A stretch of 64,000 bases of DNA, from the NCBI GenBank assembly GCA_964404895.1, contig CAYOLV010000006.1:1-64000 (forward strand), given 5' to 3'. Source of the stretch: JBGSUZ01 sp964404895. GTDB lineage: Bacteria > Bacillota > Clostridia > Peptostreptococcales > Acidaminobacteraceae. The notes beneath the pieces were generated by a model. The model was given only the letters and a program-made list of their open reading frames with translations. It ran no database searches and was not told the DNA's origin. The translations under genes were made by a program, and so were the position numbers. Each line of letters opens with the position of its first letter. The stretch's first letter is position 1. This document shows, in pieces, positions 54,101 to 61,990 of the stretch.

Positions 54101-55034
54101 TTTTGAGGGTATCTAGGTTGATGGTCTTTGCCATATTGCTGCTGGTGTATTCTTCCGTGCCATCTAAAGTCTTCATGAGATGGACTTGGTAAGTTGCCGG
54201 TGGAAAGGCATCGGCTTGAAGGTAAATGTAGTCTCCTACCGCACCGATACTAGGAAACATTTCCAGATTTGTATAACCTAAATCTTGTGTAAATCTGAAT
54301 GCGTTGGAATAAGTGTATTTTACTGTAGAAGTAGCTTGATTGCTTGCATCGATTACAATATTTTTGTTACGGGTAAATTCAATGTCTTGATAGCCATACG
54401 CAGATTCTGGCAATGGATCTACCAATGTGATTTTGTTGGCAGTGTCTGTTCCAGACGGTATAAACGATTTCTTAATATCTCTACCATAGGTTGCAACAAC
54501 GGCGGAACCGCTGATTACATTTAAATTGTTACCCTCCATGATTAAATCGTCTTGGTTGGTCACATTGACGTTTTTCAAATTCAATTTATTAATGTTAGGG
54601 AAACTGGTCAAACTCAAGTCAATGACTCGAGTTCCAACTAAAATTTTACCAGTAAGGGACTGAGCTTCTTTTTGAGTGAAGGTATATTTGACAATAATGT
54701 TATTAAGCGCATCTGTACCAAAATCAACCTTGGTTCCAATAGGTTGGAAACCCCCGTTTCCTAAAGGCAGGGGATCGGCTGTAGCGGTTTTTTCGAAGAG
54801 CACTTGAACCCCTTTTAAACCCGAACCTATAATTTGAACATAGGCCGAAGACATTTCTAAACCGTTATGCTCTTTTGTAAAGTCAATCGTGTCAATGGAA
54901 ATGGAATCACCTGCATCAATTGCTGCAAAGGCAGGAAGCATCTCACCCCAAGGTGCTGCTGTACCTATCAACACACCGATGAGTACCATTGATAAAACTC
55001 GTTTTGCGGTTGCCCAGTGTCTGTCATGTCTCAT
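48123..55034 (-). CDS. Giant secreted protein with multiple IPT/TIG domains
   Basis: 2303 residues, the largest gene here. The N-terminal signal (HWATAKRVLSMVLIGVLIGT, cleaved near AFA) leads into a long series of Ig-like beta domains. Several match IPT/TIG (PVITKIDPAEGSDAGGYTVT, PVIKSVSPVETSAAGGNTVT, then ITGTDFRDGASVIIG; and IIKGTNFLTGAKVYFG). One segment near residues 1293-1321 carries acidic DxDxDG-like loops (DADNDG, DFNGNGKWD), suggestive of calcium. A Fn3-like module (YEIYYYIG) lies near 1950. The last 250 residues form an unfamiliar beta domain ending in RINRAGDYILLIQK. No SLH repeat is present, so attachment must come from a partner or another mechanism. AAAGGAGG precedes the ATG; flanking genes in the operon are SLH proteins. 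Confidence 0.87.
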   Translation of the reverse strand: MRHDRHWATAKRVLSMVLIGVLIGTAAPWGEMLPAFAAIDAGDSISIDTIDFTKEHNGLEMSSAYVQIIGSGLKGVQVLFEKTATADPLPLGNGGFQPIGTKVDFGTDALNNIIVKYTFTQKEAQSLTGKILVGTRVIDLSLTSFPNINKLNLKNVNVTNQDDLIMEGNNLNVISGSAVVATYGRDIKKSFIPSGTDTANKITLVDPLPESAYGYQDIEFTRNKNIVIDASNQATSTVKYTYSNAFRFTQDLGYTNLEMFPSIGAVGDYIYLQADAFPPATYQVHLMKTLDGTEEYTSSNMAKTINLDTLKKQLVVQVPVGLSEGDYNVVLTKVENGEVVAEQIVGGAADPSIYTVVDSLKKLNIEQISPTTGPDTGVDVTVVAKNMINMNIPGLVLNGAGKTFSSQDADQTLIIDYINDTGDGKPDGQFNGKDVTVKRKVSIFVGNKAAFQKNGAVYDIDVGTNDSPDKVSIRTAPIDDVLADPIKDVLVETETILTATDGKVYTFKQSDTMANAFTFIPSTLTPVIDTVVPDMIQVVSTTGSKYKLKQDTYLVIKGSKFNVYKKTNADGTVELKKPTVLIKGVGNISESQYQVGFFPNDASGPIIKTKIADADGIETTVVDGAGVPIPLEMTILNSNNEVVDGTVGNETGTKIIIKIPDEVTFKVANVKKNIQVSNPRLGSEAYGNAVVKYDAVEILTTTDYPIIEAVVPNVVSIDGNVEVVVRGTNFANGVKVYLDGEVVEGVKREVDTSGDKINLKFTAPEGREGMTQLQVMNPSGGMAVWDFVYVKSFDKDPTLKSISPAKGIYGTLVSANGDNYLKPDPTAPTNIGLDAFRLIGSKVYLDNKDVNTYNSDANGNLQFLSYTAPVSEQLITLDVNNVARYSEFVGNTYVYSYEGDDTDLSKRRMYYTEQDEQKRPVLTDGDQRYYVFRYNKTTNTYQAYDANGTVIDADVSIVYDGTTRAPEGITTIEIDDTAVSGGKVYIKGVMNNDIIRRDMSADGTLKSKMADYSKSIILREATASNVYSFFTLSEDFEGNLKLTNGKDKVYKVLKSNGGFKAVTDNGAEEAITFVYDNGHNSAIQLGTMTLNFTTAYKFDATTHIITGNRVRVVSKDQILFTVPVLASGTGYKDVAIVNPDTKRAELLDTEGFYYVSQAGSYPVITKIDPAEGSDAGGYTVTIHGSDFQDGVKVIVDSQTVPDADVFLALDGKSISFTMPATLKDLKNDYGVDRFTVPVVVLNSDGASASVEKGFTYIKPSSIPKITKVIADSGSSNGNEIVEIFGSDFRFFEPFKDADNDGSSYEVGDVFTDFNGNGKWDNYREYMENDNVAELDAIKVPDTTNPYHTFRYESEVFPRVFFGTKEAKIVNFGNGYIKVITPANAAGKVSLYLVNNDSGITNKMSYTYISSKPTLTSIVPNIGRKTGQEQKEIYGTELYRSSVRGYYNLTDINSAPVTLNNLQALVRFGDIDNREISRNLPNSGLINNGNATINLDGGLKVTYAADPTPTLTIQIQENGNVYTQTFAYDNTDVYIPMGMLKTSVNYYSPGNYVKTSPGTYDPAKDIFEYIRVNIEDRRVMVERGYSPKTAYDNANHVTAMTPSYYTIDTVPATYINPDGGTAKINFTYTNPASEPKIYDMKPKVPSDDQLSYYVEGSVKGGWEFEIRGTDFREGAEVLINGVKATVVEITKVGIDDPANPGTTLTLDNIIVRVPAGTTTDVDKKYPVFVQNTDKGIANSTTLDNRIGPDAAKPIYFVYRKPLSDPVIKSVSPVETSAAGGNTVTITGTDFRDGASVIIGTTNGIPMPNVVVSNQGTKITFTTTNNLTLGVKAVTVQNSDYGSFTLKDSLTIVSAPTVAGTIYAADGTTVKNRVSLEGGEEIIIKGTNFLTGAKVYFGTSPILDTAATHTGNYGLYKDDKYYLLKDAIAATTVTFVDANTLKVVTPEKLIEGKIFVTVINPDKGISDGKTELTYSVPVPSDPVNLNADLIDEKYIRLYGYTSNNSNYYEIYYYIGTETQLQLINNSYREFIYLTNTDTEPYKITKLPGLDKMKENEKLYFVIKAANKFGFSNYSNIAYIPYSDLKYIKELGQSDIDGQIGVPDNKTHTVQLQGNTSVIQISSKYPDKDLVITVSKDQATKAIKRLVNIPQAVVYNGSGVYTVNYGDAVLQFMSQHLNTPNFKELSTGQSTYGQLSTELQENAYGNAMKMVIPRNQKAVSKIFTIAPYAVNNQEREMSDTFTGNIDIGLSFANMGLTAAQEKNVHMYRYDSATSKWVVVTSRVDSTQNMVFSRINRAGDYILLIQK

Positions 55035-55050
55035 AATAGATGCCTCCTTT

Positions 55051-56154
55051 CTACAGAATGATTTCTAATTGAATTTTGTCCCCGCTTACCAAGTGCAGAC
55101 AACCTTTTTTAAGGTCTTCGTCACTTGGCTTTGCTGTAGTGATTTTTCCAGTTCCAATGAGAATATAATAGTCTTGTGAGAACTGATAATTTTGAGTGCC
55201 TGAGTCCCAGCTGCCTCTGATGGTTTTCAGAAGTGCACTTCTGGCGTCATACGTGATTTTCTCGTTGCTGTCCAAAATTTCTGTAATCTGATTTAGGACA
55301 GTTTTTGTCGTGTTCTTAGTTCGGTCTTTTATATTGCCCGTAAAGATGATTTCAAGGTTTTTATTGGCGTTGACACTGTATGCCAGTTCAGTCGCTGTCG
55401 CCACAGGCAAGGGCATTTTGAAGCCTTTGACGTCGTACCGCTTTGCCTTTGTCAGATCTGTGGCTGAAGCTTTCTCGTAGACAGCCTTTTCAGTCATCAT
55501 TTTATCCATAATGCTGATGGCGCGACCTAGGGTCATGACTTTTGTTGGCTCAAAATTCTTGCCGGACTGCCAGACAAGCCAGCCGTGTTGATTCAAATAC
55601 TGAACAGATTCTTTTGCCCACTCGGCAATTTTGCCTTTGTCCGTGAAGGTCATGGCCTTTGTAGGTTTTTCGTAGGTACCTGTTTTGAATAATATTTTAG
55701 TTGTGATCACTGCCATTTCTTGCTGCGTCACCGTTTTAGTTGGGTTAAATTTCATATCTGCCCCAACGCTGATCAGTCCTAAATCTACAGCTCTTCTGAG
55801 CACAGGGTCTTTGGTATCGCTGAGTTCTGTTTTATAGTCGATGAACTCCACCGATTTCCCCGTAGCTTTGGCGATGGTATACACCCCTAAATAAGCGGCG
55901 TCTTTTCGAGTCAATTTACTGGTGAGTTTAGCTGTTGTAAACCAATCATTTGGTAAGTAGTTTTCATATTGCGCTGAAAAAACTGCCGTCTTTACAGCCA
56001 TTTCAGGTTCTGTAGGCGTTTTTGCCACAATAGTGATTTTAGCCGTTTCTGCCGCGGAACTGATTGCACCACCGCTGAATACATCTAAAATGCCAACGCT
56101 CGTAACCGCTATGACAATAGCCATTCCAAGGCCTAGATAAGATTTTATTTTCAT
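55051..56154 (-). CDS. SLH-domain secreted protein, first gene of the surface-protein operon
   Basis: 367 residues from the ATG at 56154, which has GGGGAG six bases upstream; an ATG seven codons earlier has no site and would extend the signal peptide. The signal region is MKIKSYLGLGMAIVIAVTS with cleavage probably near SSA. SLH-like repeats run from about residue 50 to 235: LTRKDAAYLGVYTIAKATG, DPVLRRAVDLGLISVGADMK with TQQEMAVITTKILF, and IAEWAKESVQYLNQHGWLVW with MTLGRAISIMDKMM. The C-terminal 130 residues are mixed alpha/beta (ELAYSVNANKNLEIIFTGN) with no recognised family. Its stop lies 16 bp before the giant gene. It is the promoter-proximal member of the five-gene operon. Confidence 0.87.
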   Translation of the reverse strand: MKIKSYLGLGMAIVIAVTSVGILDVFSGGAISSAAETAKITIVAKTPTEPEMAVKTAVFSAQYENYLPNDWFTTAKLTSKLTRKDAAYLGVYTIAKATGKSVEFIDYKTELSDTKDPVLRRAVDLGLISVGADMKFNPTKTVTQQEMAVITTKILFKTGTYEKPTKAMTFTDKGKIAEWAKESVQYLNQHGWLVWQSGKNFEPTKVMTLGRAISIMDKMMTEKAVYEKASATDLTKAKRYDVKGFKMPLPVATATELAYSVNANKNLEIIFTGNIKDRTKNTTKTVLNQITEILDSNEKITYDARSALLKTIRGSWDSGTQNYQFSQDYYILIGTGKITTAKPSDEDLKKGCLHLVSGDKIQLEIIL

Positions 56155-56175
56155 AAGACTCTCCCCATTTTTCAT

Positions 56176-56497
56176 TCTGAAAGGATCTGGTTATAATCCA
56201 CGCTTTAAGTATCGGTAAAAATGCTTATTCTCTTTACTATATTATAGCCCTTTAGCCCTTCAAACCGTGTTAAAGTCTGATTACAATACCAAGACAAAGT
56301 CGTTATTTAATTAACATTATTAATGTAATGAAATAAGGGTATATATGCAATAACGCGTTACTTATTTATTGTCATATTGCATTTTTTTGTTTTTATGTAA
56401 TGCATTTCATCAATTATCACTTATTTTTGACGTTTACGAAAAATCGATTTACTGATAACTTATTAATAACCATTAGAAATCGAAAGTGAGGTCTACT
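56176..56497. promoter_or_regulatory. Divergent control region between the SLH operon and PEP carboxykinase
   Basis: This 320-bp AT-rich region holds both promoters. It has a 13-bp palindrome ACATTATTAATGT (56314-56326), a 10-bp palindrome TAACGCGTTA (56351-56360), ATGCAATA/TATTGCAT inverted copies on either side of the latter, and a plus-strand TTGACG (56427-56432) followed 17 bp later by the weak TACTGA. I cannot assign a regulator. No terminator-like T-run hairpin or riboswitch fold was seen. Confidence 0.5.
56241..56246 (-). promoter_or_regulatory. Possible -10 element of the SLH operon
   Basis: The minus strand reads TATAAT about 90 bases upstream of the ATG at 56154. The -35 position is not well matched, so the call rests on the hexamer and placement only. 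Confidence 0.4.
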
Positions 56498-58084
56498 ATG
56501 AACGCAAAGCAATTTCTCCAGAAACACGGTATTATCAACGTCCGAAACATTCATGAAAACCTTTCCGATGCCCGTTTGGTGGAGCACGCCATTCTAAGAG
56601 GTGAGGGAAAATTGGCTGCCAACGGCGCCCTCCAAGTGGAAACTGGCAAATACACAGGCCGTTCCCCTTTGGATCGTTTTATTGTGGACACGCCTGAAGT
56701 CAATCCATATATTGCTTGGGGCAAAACCAATCAACCTATGACTGAAGACGTTTTTTGGAGAATTTACTATCGTTTGACCGCATATATGGAAGAAAAGGAT
56801 TTGTTTGTTTTCAACGGTTATGGCGGTTCTGATCCTAATCATCGCTTGCCCATTACGGTCGTCAATCAATACGCTTGGCAGAATTTATTTGTCAAACAGC
56901 TCTTTGTCAGAGCCTCCCACGAAGAACTGGAGCACCACAAACCTGAATATACCTTACTTTGTGTGCCGGGTTTTAACGCGTTTACAAAGGTGGACGGCAC
57001 CCATTCGGAAGCTTTTGTCATTTTAAATTTAAAAGAGAAGATTGTCATTATTGGAGGAACTCACTACGCAGGTGAAATTAAAAAATCTCTATTCACTGTA
57101 CTGAACTATTTGCTCCCTGAAAAAGGCATTCTACCGATGCACTGTTCCGCCAACATTAATGAAAATCAAGATACAACTTTGTTCTTCGGCCTTTCAGGCA
57201 CTGGGAAAACTACCCTTTCTGCTGACCCTGACTGTCGCTTAATTGGGGACGATGAACACGGTTGGGCAGACGAAGGAGTTTTCAACTTTGAAGGGGGTTG
57301 TTACGCCAAATGTATCAATCTTTCCAAAGAAAAAGAGCCTCAAATTTGGGACGCCATTAAATTCGGCTGCGTCTTAGAAAATGTTGCTATGTGCGAAACG
57401 ACTCGGGCGCTCAACTTTGACAGCGACGAACTCACGGAAAATACAAGAGCTGCCTACCCTATCGATTTCATTCCAAACGCAGTTATTCCAGGGGTTGGCG
57501 GACACCCTAAAACGGTTATTTTCCTCACCGCTGACGCCTTTGGGATTATGCCTCCAATTGCCAAGCTCACAGATGCCCAGGCCATGTATCACTTCTTGTC
57601 GGGCTATACCAGCAAACTCGCTGGCACTGAGAGAGGTATTACCGAACCCCAAACCACTTTCTCTACAGGTTTTGGCGAACCCTTCCTCCCACGTCATCCT
57701 ATGGTTTACGCGGACTTGCTTAAAGAAAAAATTAACCATCACCATACAGAGGTTTTCATTGTCAATACAGGTTGGACCGGGGGCCCTTACGGGGTGGGCA
57801 AGCGCATGAATTTAGGTTATACCCGGGCTATGGTTAAGGCGGCTATGGCAGGTGAACTGAGCGAGGAGAAAGGGATTGTATTTGAGCAAGATCCTATTTT
57901 CGGCTTCTTTGTGCCTACCACTTGCCCTAATGTTCCCAGCGAATTGTTACTTCCAAGACAAACTTGGTCAGACCCAACCGCATACGATCAAGCGGCTAAA
58001 AGCCTTGCCCAAAAATTCGTTGATAACTTTAAAAAATTCGACAAAGTTACTGAAGAAGTTCTTCAAGCTGGCCCGAAGTTGTAA
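56498..58084 (+). CDS. pckA: ATP-dependent phosphoenolpyruvate carboxykinase
   Basis: 528 residues from the ATG at 56498, which has GTGAGG six bases upstream; an in-frame GTG at 56486 overlaps that site and is unlikely. It interconverts oxaloacetate plus ATP with phosphoenolpyruvate, CO2 and ADP; in fermenting anaerobes it can run in either direction. Motifs: TGRSPLDRFIVDTP near the N-terminus, HYAGEIKKSLFTVLNYLLP, the P-loop GLSGTGKTTLSADP, the metal-binding GDDEHGWADEGVFNFEGGCY, and the adenine-region block IVNTGWTGGPYGVGKRM. Length fits the bacterial ATP class. It is the only clear plus-strand gene in the window and is monocistronic, ending in a shared bidirectional terminator. Confidence 0.97.
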   Translation: MNAKQFLQKHGIINVRNIHENLSDARLVEHAILRGEGKLAANGALQVETGKYTGRSPLDRFIVDTPEVNPYIAWGKTNQPMTEDVFWRIYYRLTAYMEEKDLFVFNGYGGSDPNHRLPITVVNQYAWQNLFVKQLFVRASHEELEHHKPEYTLLCVPGFNAFTKVDGTHSEAFVILNLKEKIVIIGGTHYAGEIKKSLFTVLNYLLPEKGILPMHCSANINENQDTTLFFGLSGTGKTTLSADPDCRLIGDDEHGWADEGVFNFEGGCYAKCINLSKEKEPQIWDAIKFGCVLENVAMCETTRALNFDSDELTENTRAAYPIDFIPNAVIPGVGGHPKTVIFLTADAFGIMPPIAKLTDAQAMYHFLSGYTSKLAGTERGITEPQTTFSTGFGEPFLPRHPMVYADLLKEKINHHHTEVFIVNTGWTGGPYGVGKRMNLGYTRAMVKAAMAGELSEEKGIVFEQDPIFGFFVPTTCPNVPSELLLPRQTWSDPTAYDQAAKSLAQKFVDNFKKFDKVTEEVLQAGPKL

Positions 58085-58127
58085 ACCGAGAAACTGTAAA
58101 CTCAAAAACTGTAAACCTATAAAGACG

Positions 58128-58177
58128 AAAAAAAGGTATCCCACACGAGCACTTCGCCCGTCTAGGATACCTTTTTT
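58128..58177. terminator. Bidirectional terminator between pckA and the lipoprotein operon
   Basis: AAAAAAAGGTATCC pairs with GGATACCTTTTTT around a 23-base loop. Each strand ends in a T-run, so it can stop transcripts from pckA (plus) and from the lipoprotein operon (minus). Three imperfect copies of AAACTGTAAAC lie just before it (58091-58115). Confidence 0.88.
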
Positions 58178-58190
58178 ATGTGGAAATAAA

Positions 58191-59306
58191 TTATTTCATT
58201 TCTCCTGAATACCAGTCCGAATAAGCGGTTTCATCTTCTGGAGAGACCTTGTAGTCTGCTTTGATCTTTTGAATCAGTTTACGAATTTGTTCTATGGTAG
58301 CTTCGGTGTAAAGTCCCTTTTCAACCTCTAAATTTGCCATGTGCATTTGAATATAAGTGGCTGTCTTACTGTCTTTTTGCTCTGCCATCTGTTTATAAAT
58401 AAGGGCTAAGTCTTCTTTTAATTTTAGGGTTTCGTAGTCGTAGGCAGGTGTATTGTCCAGACCAAATAAGAGCACCGATAAATTGGAGACATATTCCATT
58501 GCCAAGAATTTTTGATATTTGCTTTCAGTGGCGCTTTGCAACTGTTTGTCTGCTTCAAAAATTCTAGCGGCTACATGATCATAACTTATAACTAAGCCCC
58601 CATCGCTGGCAAGGATATTGATATTGTTATAGGCCAATTGGTTCAACAGTGCACCAAACTCATGACTGTATAAACTCTTATATTTAGCAAATTCGGTGTA
58701 GTCCGTCACAGGAAATACCATGCCTTCTGCAGTGCTGTAGATATAGCCTTGAGGACTGGCTTTTTCCATTAAGGCTTTCAGGGCAGGGTCTTCAATCTGA
58801 TCTGTGTGTCGTTTGAGTTCTAAATAGCTGAACTCATATTTTTCGGCTTCCTTCATATACAAATCATAACGGGTCATGTCTGAGAAGTAGGGTTCGGTTT
58901 GGCTGTAATCTACAAAACTATTTTTTTGAATGCCACTAATAGCATAGGCCGCGAAATCATCGGAATAAGGGGCTCTTAAACCCTCAATGTTTTCTTTAAA
59001 ATAACTGAATAATTCTGAAGATTTGGCACCGCTGAGTTTAAGCTTTTTCATGGCTTCTACCGCCGCCTTTTGCTCTTCGTCTGTCTTAGGCTCACCTTTA
59101 ACTTCTACAAATCCAATGGCTTTGTCATATGTCACAATAATGGACTCGTAAGGATTGCCACTTTCCTCTGGTGCTGGAGCTTCCGTCTCCACCGAATCGG
59201 ATTGTTGAGTGTACACCTCACCATTTCCTGCATTTTTTTTACAACCAGCAGCACTGAAAGCCAAAATGCCAATCAAACTTAAGGCGATCCATTGTCTATT
59301 TTTCAT
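58191..59306 (-). CDS. Lipoprotein of unknown function
   Basis: 371 residues from the ATG at 59306, nine bases behind GGAG; an ATG three codons earlier would abut that site. The N-terminus is a lipoprotein signal (ALSLIGILAFSAAGC, lipobox AAGC). A Ser/Glu/Pro-rich linker follows, and then an essentially helical globular part (residues 55-370) without a motif I recognise (EKYEFSYLELKRHTDQIEDP, EKGLYTEATIEQIRKLIQKI). It overlaps the end of the upstream beta-propeller lipoprotein gene by 11 bases, so the two are co-translated. As the last gene of a two-component operon it may be part of an envelope-stress or sensing module, which is inferred from context only. Confidence 0.8.
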   Translation of the reverse strand: MKNRQWIALSLIGILAFSAAGCKKNAGNGEVYTQQSDSVETEAPAPEESGNPYESIIVTYDKAIGFVEVKGEPKTDEEQKAAVEAMKKLKLSGAKSSELFSYFKENIEGLRAPYSDDFAAYAISGIQKNSFVDYSQTEPYFSDMTRYDLYMKEAEKYEFSYLELKRHTDQIEDPALKALMEKASPQGYIYSTAEGMVFPVTDYTEFAKYKSLYSHEFGALLNQLAYNNINILASDGGLVISYDHVAARIFEADKQLQSATESKYQKFLAMEYVSNLSVLLFGLDNTPAYDYETLKLKEDLALIYKQMAEQKDSKTATYIQMHMANLEVEKGLYTEATIEQIRKLIQKIKADYKVSPEDETAYSDWYSGEMK

Positions 59307-60441
59307 AAATTCCATCTCCTTCTTTAAGGGTTAGTATATGTGTGGTCCACTTAGGTACTTTTTGCCCCCGATTGAGGAATGTCAGCATTAACTGATTGCT
59401 TTCCAAATCAAAGGCCATTTTTTCTATACTGTAGCCTGGATATTCTCCTAAAAAATGAAGCTGTCCGTCCACTAAATTTGCGTGGTAGAGATTGGTCATC
59501 CCATCTCGGTTAAGGGCCGCAAAAGCGATCCCCTTGCCGTCAGGCTGCCACTCCACATATTCGATGGCGATAGCCTCAAAAATGGTATACAGTAACTTCC
59601 CATTCATGCTGATGACGTTTAATTTGGCTTTGTCTCGTGTATCTTTAAACCCTTCCACAATGGCAAATCGATCTCCTTTTGGAGAAAGGTGCATACGGGT
59701 AATCAACCATTGGGGTGCGATGTTTTCAATTTTATGAGTCTCCCAGGAATATTTGAAAATACCCATTTCCTTTTCTCCATAAAGAGAATAATAGAGATAT
59801 TCACTATCTCCTTGAAAATTGGCAGAGTCAATAAAATGCATTTTGGGAACGGGAATTTTATACTTTTTTAGGGTCCCGTCAGGTAAAACTCTTAAAACTT
59901 CTTCCCCTAAATACCCCGACGCTGAGGTGAGCCCCTCTCCAGAATATTGCCAGTTAAAAGTATAGATATAGGTTTTTTTGTCGATGTCATACCGACTGAT
60001 TTCTTCATGTCCAAGTGTCTTTAACAATAATTTCTCGGTGTTTCCCGGCCCATCTGGAATGACAATTAATTTACTTTTGTCCTTAGACAAACTGGCAAAT
60101 TTGGGAATCGCCTCGATTTTCAAATCTTCGCCGTAGGTTTTTGAGTTCAGTCCATAAGACCAGACGCCCCGATCTTCACCAAAAACTGATTCAGAAAAGC
60201 GGTAACCTATCAGTTCTGTATCACTTAAAAAATCAAATCCTCTATAATTTTCCAGCACCTGTTTTTTCAATGCTGCTCCTTCTTTGGGCAACACATTTTC
60301 CAGATTGTCGATTACCACAGTTTTCTCGCCATTTTCTACAATCGTCTGCCTCGATCCTTGGTTGGCGCGGCAACCCGTTCCAAACAGCATCAAGATGATC
60401 AGCGCTGCCGTAAAAATAGCCCTCGACCTGTGTAACATCAT
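59296..60441 (-). CDS. Lipoprotein with TolB/WD40-like beta-propeller
   Basis: 381 residues from the ATG at 60441, seven bases behind GAGGAGGT; a second ATG follows at once, and an upstream extension would precede the signal peptide. The lipoprotein signal is FTAALIILMLFGTGC (lipobox GTGC). The body is repeating four-strand blade segments with WxxDGKxIAFxxxxxDGxxNLY-type cores (VEWQPDGKGIAFAALNRDGM, MHLSPKGDRFAIVEGF), typical of TolB-like propellers. It is 41 bp downstream of the broken histidine kinase gene. A propeller lipoprotein beside a sensor kinase often acts as an extracytoplasmic sensing partner, as in some YycH/YycI-like systems, but no homology to those is claimed. Confidence 0.83.
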   Translation of the reverse strand: MMLHRSRAIFTAALIILMLFGTGCRANQGSRQTIVENGEKTVVIDNLENVLPKEGAALKKQVLENYRGFDFLSDTELIGYRFSESVFGEDRGVWSYGLNSKTYGEDLKIEAIPKFASLSKDKSKLIVIPDGPGNTEKLLLKTLGHEEISRYDIDKKTYIYTFNWQYSGEGLTSASGYLGEEVLRVLPDGTLKKYKIPVPKMHFIDSANFQGDSEYLYYSLYGEKEMGIFKYSWETHKIENIAPQWLITRMHLSPKGDRFAIVEGFKDTRDKAKLNVISMNGKLLYTIFEAIAIEYVEWQPDGKGIAFAALNRDGMTNLYHANLVDGQLHFLGEYPGYSIEKMAFDLESNQLMLTFLNRGQKVPKWTTHILTLKEGDGIYEK

Positions 60442-60482
60442 AAAGCTTACCTCCTCTGTCTGAAGCTGACCTCTAGAGTCTA

Positions 60483-61990
60483 TCAACAATCTGTTTCCAA
60501 TTCGTTGCGTCTTGTTTCCAAATTGTATCGGCGCCATGACATTTTGACCACAGTTCCAACGCCTGCTTCACTTGCGATGGTAATGGTGCCATTTAATTCT
60601 TCAATCAGTCGCTTCACCAACGCCAGTCCCAGACCACTGCCTTTAACCTCGGTCAAATTCTCAGCGCTAGGCATTGAAAACGGTTCAAAGACCTGCCGAC
60701 ACATTTCCTCGTCCATGCCTATGCCATTGTCAGAAACCTGAATACTTAAGTCCTCTTCATCCGATGAAAGAGCTATTTGGATCCAGCCTTCTTGGCGGTT
60801 ATATTTTATGGCGTTGTCGATAACGTTTACTATAATCTGACTTAGGGCTTCTTCATCGCTATACATGAGGGTGTTGAATTCTCCCGCTGTATTCAAAGTC
60901 ATCTTGATGCCATATTTTTCAGCTTTGACCGAAAGTCGCTGGGCTACTTCTTCCAACAAGATTTTCAGATCTACTGGGTCTTTTCTAATCTCAAAGTCAT
61001 ACCGCTCCAATTTTGCCAACTCCAAAGATTGTTCTACCATTTTTGTCAATCGATTCACTTCGCTTCTTATTTGACGATTGGTTTGACTTAAAAGTTCCAC
61101 GTCGTCTGGGTACATTTCGGTCAAATCGTTATAAGCGTTGATGACCGAAAGGGGTGTCTTAAATTCATGGGTAATATTTCCGAAAAAGTGGCGCTGTTTG
61201 ACTTCCATGGCTTTGAGTTTTTCAATGGCTAAATTAAGCTTCATCTGCTCGGTTTCTAGTTTATCAAACTGATTGAAAATCGTGTCAGACATCTGGGATA
61301 TTCCTTGGCTCAGTCTTCCAAGCTCATCATTTCGATGAAGCAGGGTGACCCCGTTTCGTTTTCCCGCTCCCACATGGTCTACGGATACTTCCAAAACTTT
61401 AACCGCTCTGGACAAGCGCCCAAAGAAAATCAAACCTACGGTTAAGCTAAAGGCAAATACACCAGAGGCTGCAATGATTATCCTCGTTTTCATCTTTTCA
61501 TAAAAGACCTGATAGGTTTGATAGCGATAGGTCAATTGTAAAACGCCCATTTGCTCGTCGCTAATCATGAGAGGGGCGTAATAGTCAACTACCGAACCCT
61601 CTCCCGTTCCCCCTTGCAGATCCTTTGAATAGGCAATTTTCCAGCTTTGGCATAACCCATGGCCTTCTCATGAATGCCCGAAGCAAGGTTACTACCTTGT
61701 CCGAGAAATTGACTGCTGGATATGAGAACGCCATTTTTGTCGTAGACTGCAGTTCCCATCCATTTGTCTACACTGAGTTGACGGACGATTTCCTGGGCTT
61801 TTTCAGCCGTAAGACTTTCTCCCATGAGAACGTGGGCCGTTCTCGCCTGACCCGCTAAGTAGTTTTCCAACTGTTCTTCTTGATAGGTTTTAATGCCCGT
61901 CAGGGTTAAATAGCTGAGAATACCAATGGCGCTGGCTAAGAGTAAAATCACAAAGACGTTGTACTTAACGCGTAGGGACAAGGCCGTCAC
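60483..61990 (-). pseudogene. Sensor histidine kinase interrupted by a one-base frameshift
   Basis: Two reading frames (61589-61990 and 60483-61568) are halves of one kinase. The first half has a transmembrane helix (VFVILLLASAIGILSYLTL) and an extracytoplasmic domain (AVYDKNGVLISSSQFLGQ); the second half completes it and adds a second helix, a HAMP linker, the H-box NITHEFKTPLSV, the N-box NVIDNAIKYN, DNGIGMD and GSGLGLAL. The frames join if one A is restored to the AAAA run at 61637-61640, giving a continuous AGKIAYSKDLQGGTGEGSVV. The restored protein would have about 502 residues. The GTG start overlaps the regulator gene by 26 bases. It may be a real mutation, a contingency locus, or a sequencing error. 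Confidence 0.85.

Noticed and set aside
48345..54524. Many plus-strand open frames of 60-113 codons opposite the giant IPT/TIG gene
   Set aside because: They are antisense shadows of a GC-balanced coding region, lack ribosome binding sites and show no domain pattern, while the minus frame is continuous with signal peptide and repeats.
57374..57745. Minus-strand 123-codon frame inside pckA and plus-strand companion frames
   Set aside because: They are shadows of the strongly conserved PEP carboxykinase coding frame.
60483..61990. Two separate genes: a small membrane protein and a soluble kinase
   Set aside because: Restoring one base joins them into a normal kinase with two membrane helices, HAMP and catalytic domains; the second half alone starts in mid-domain.
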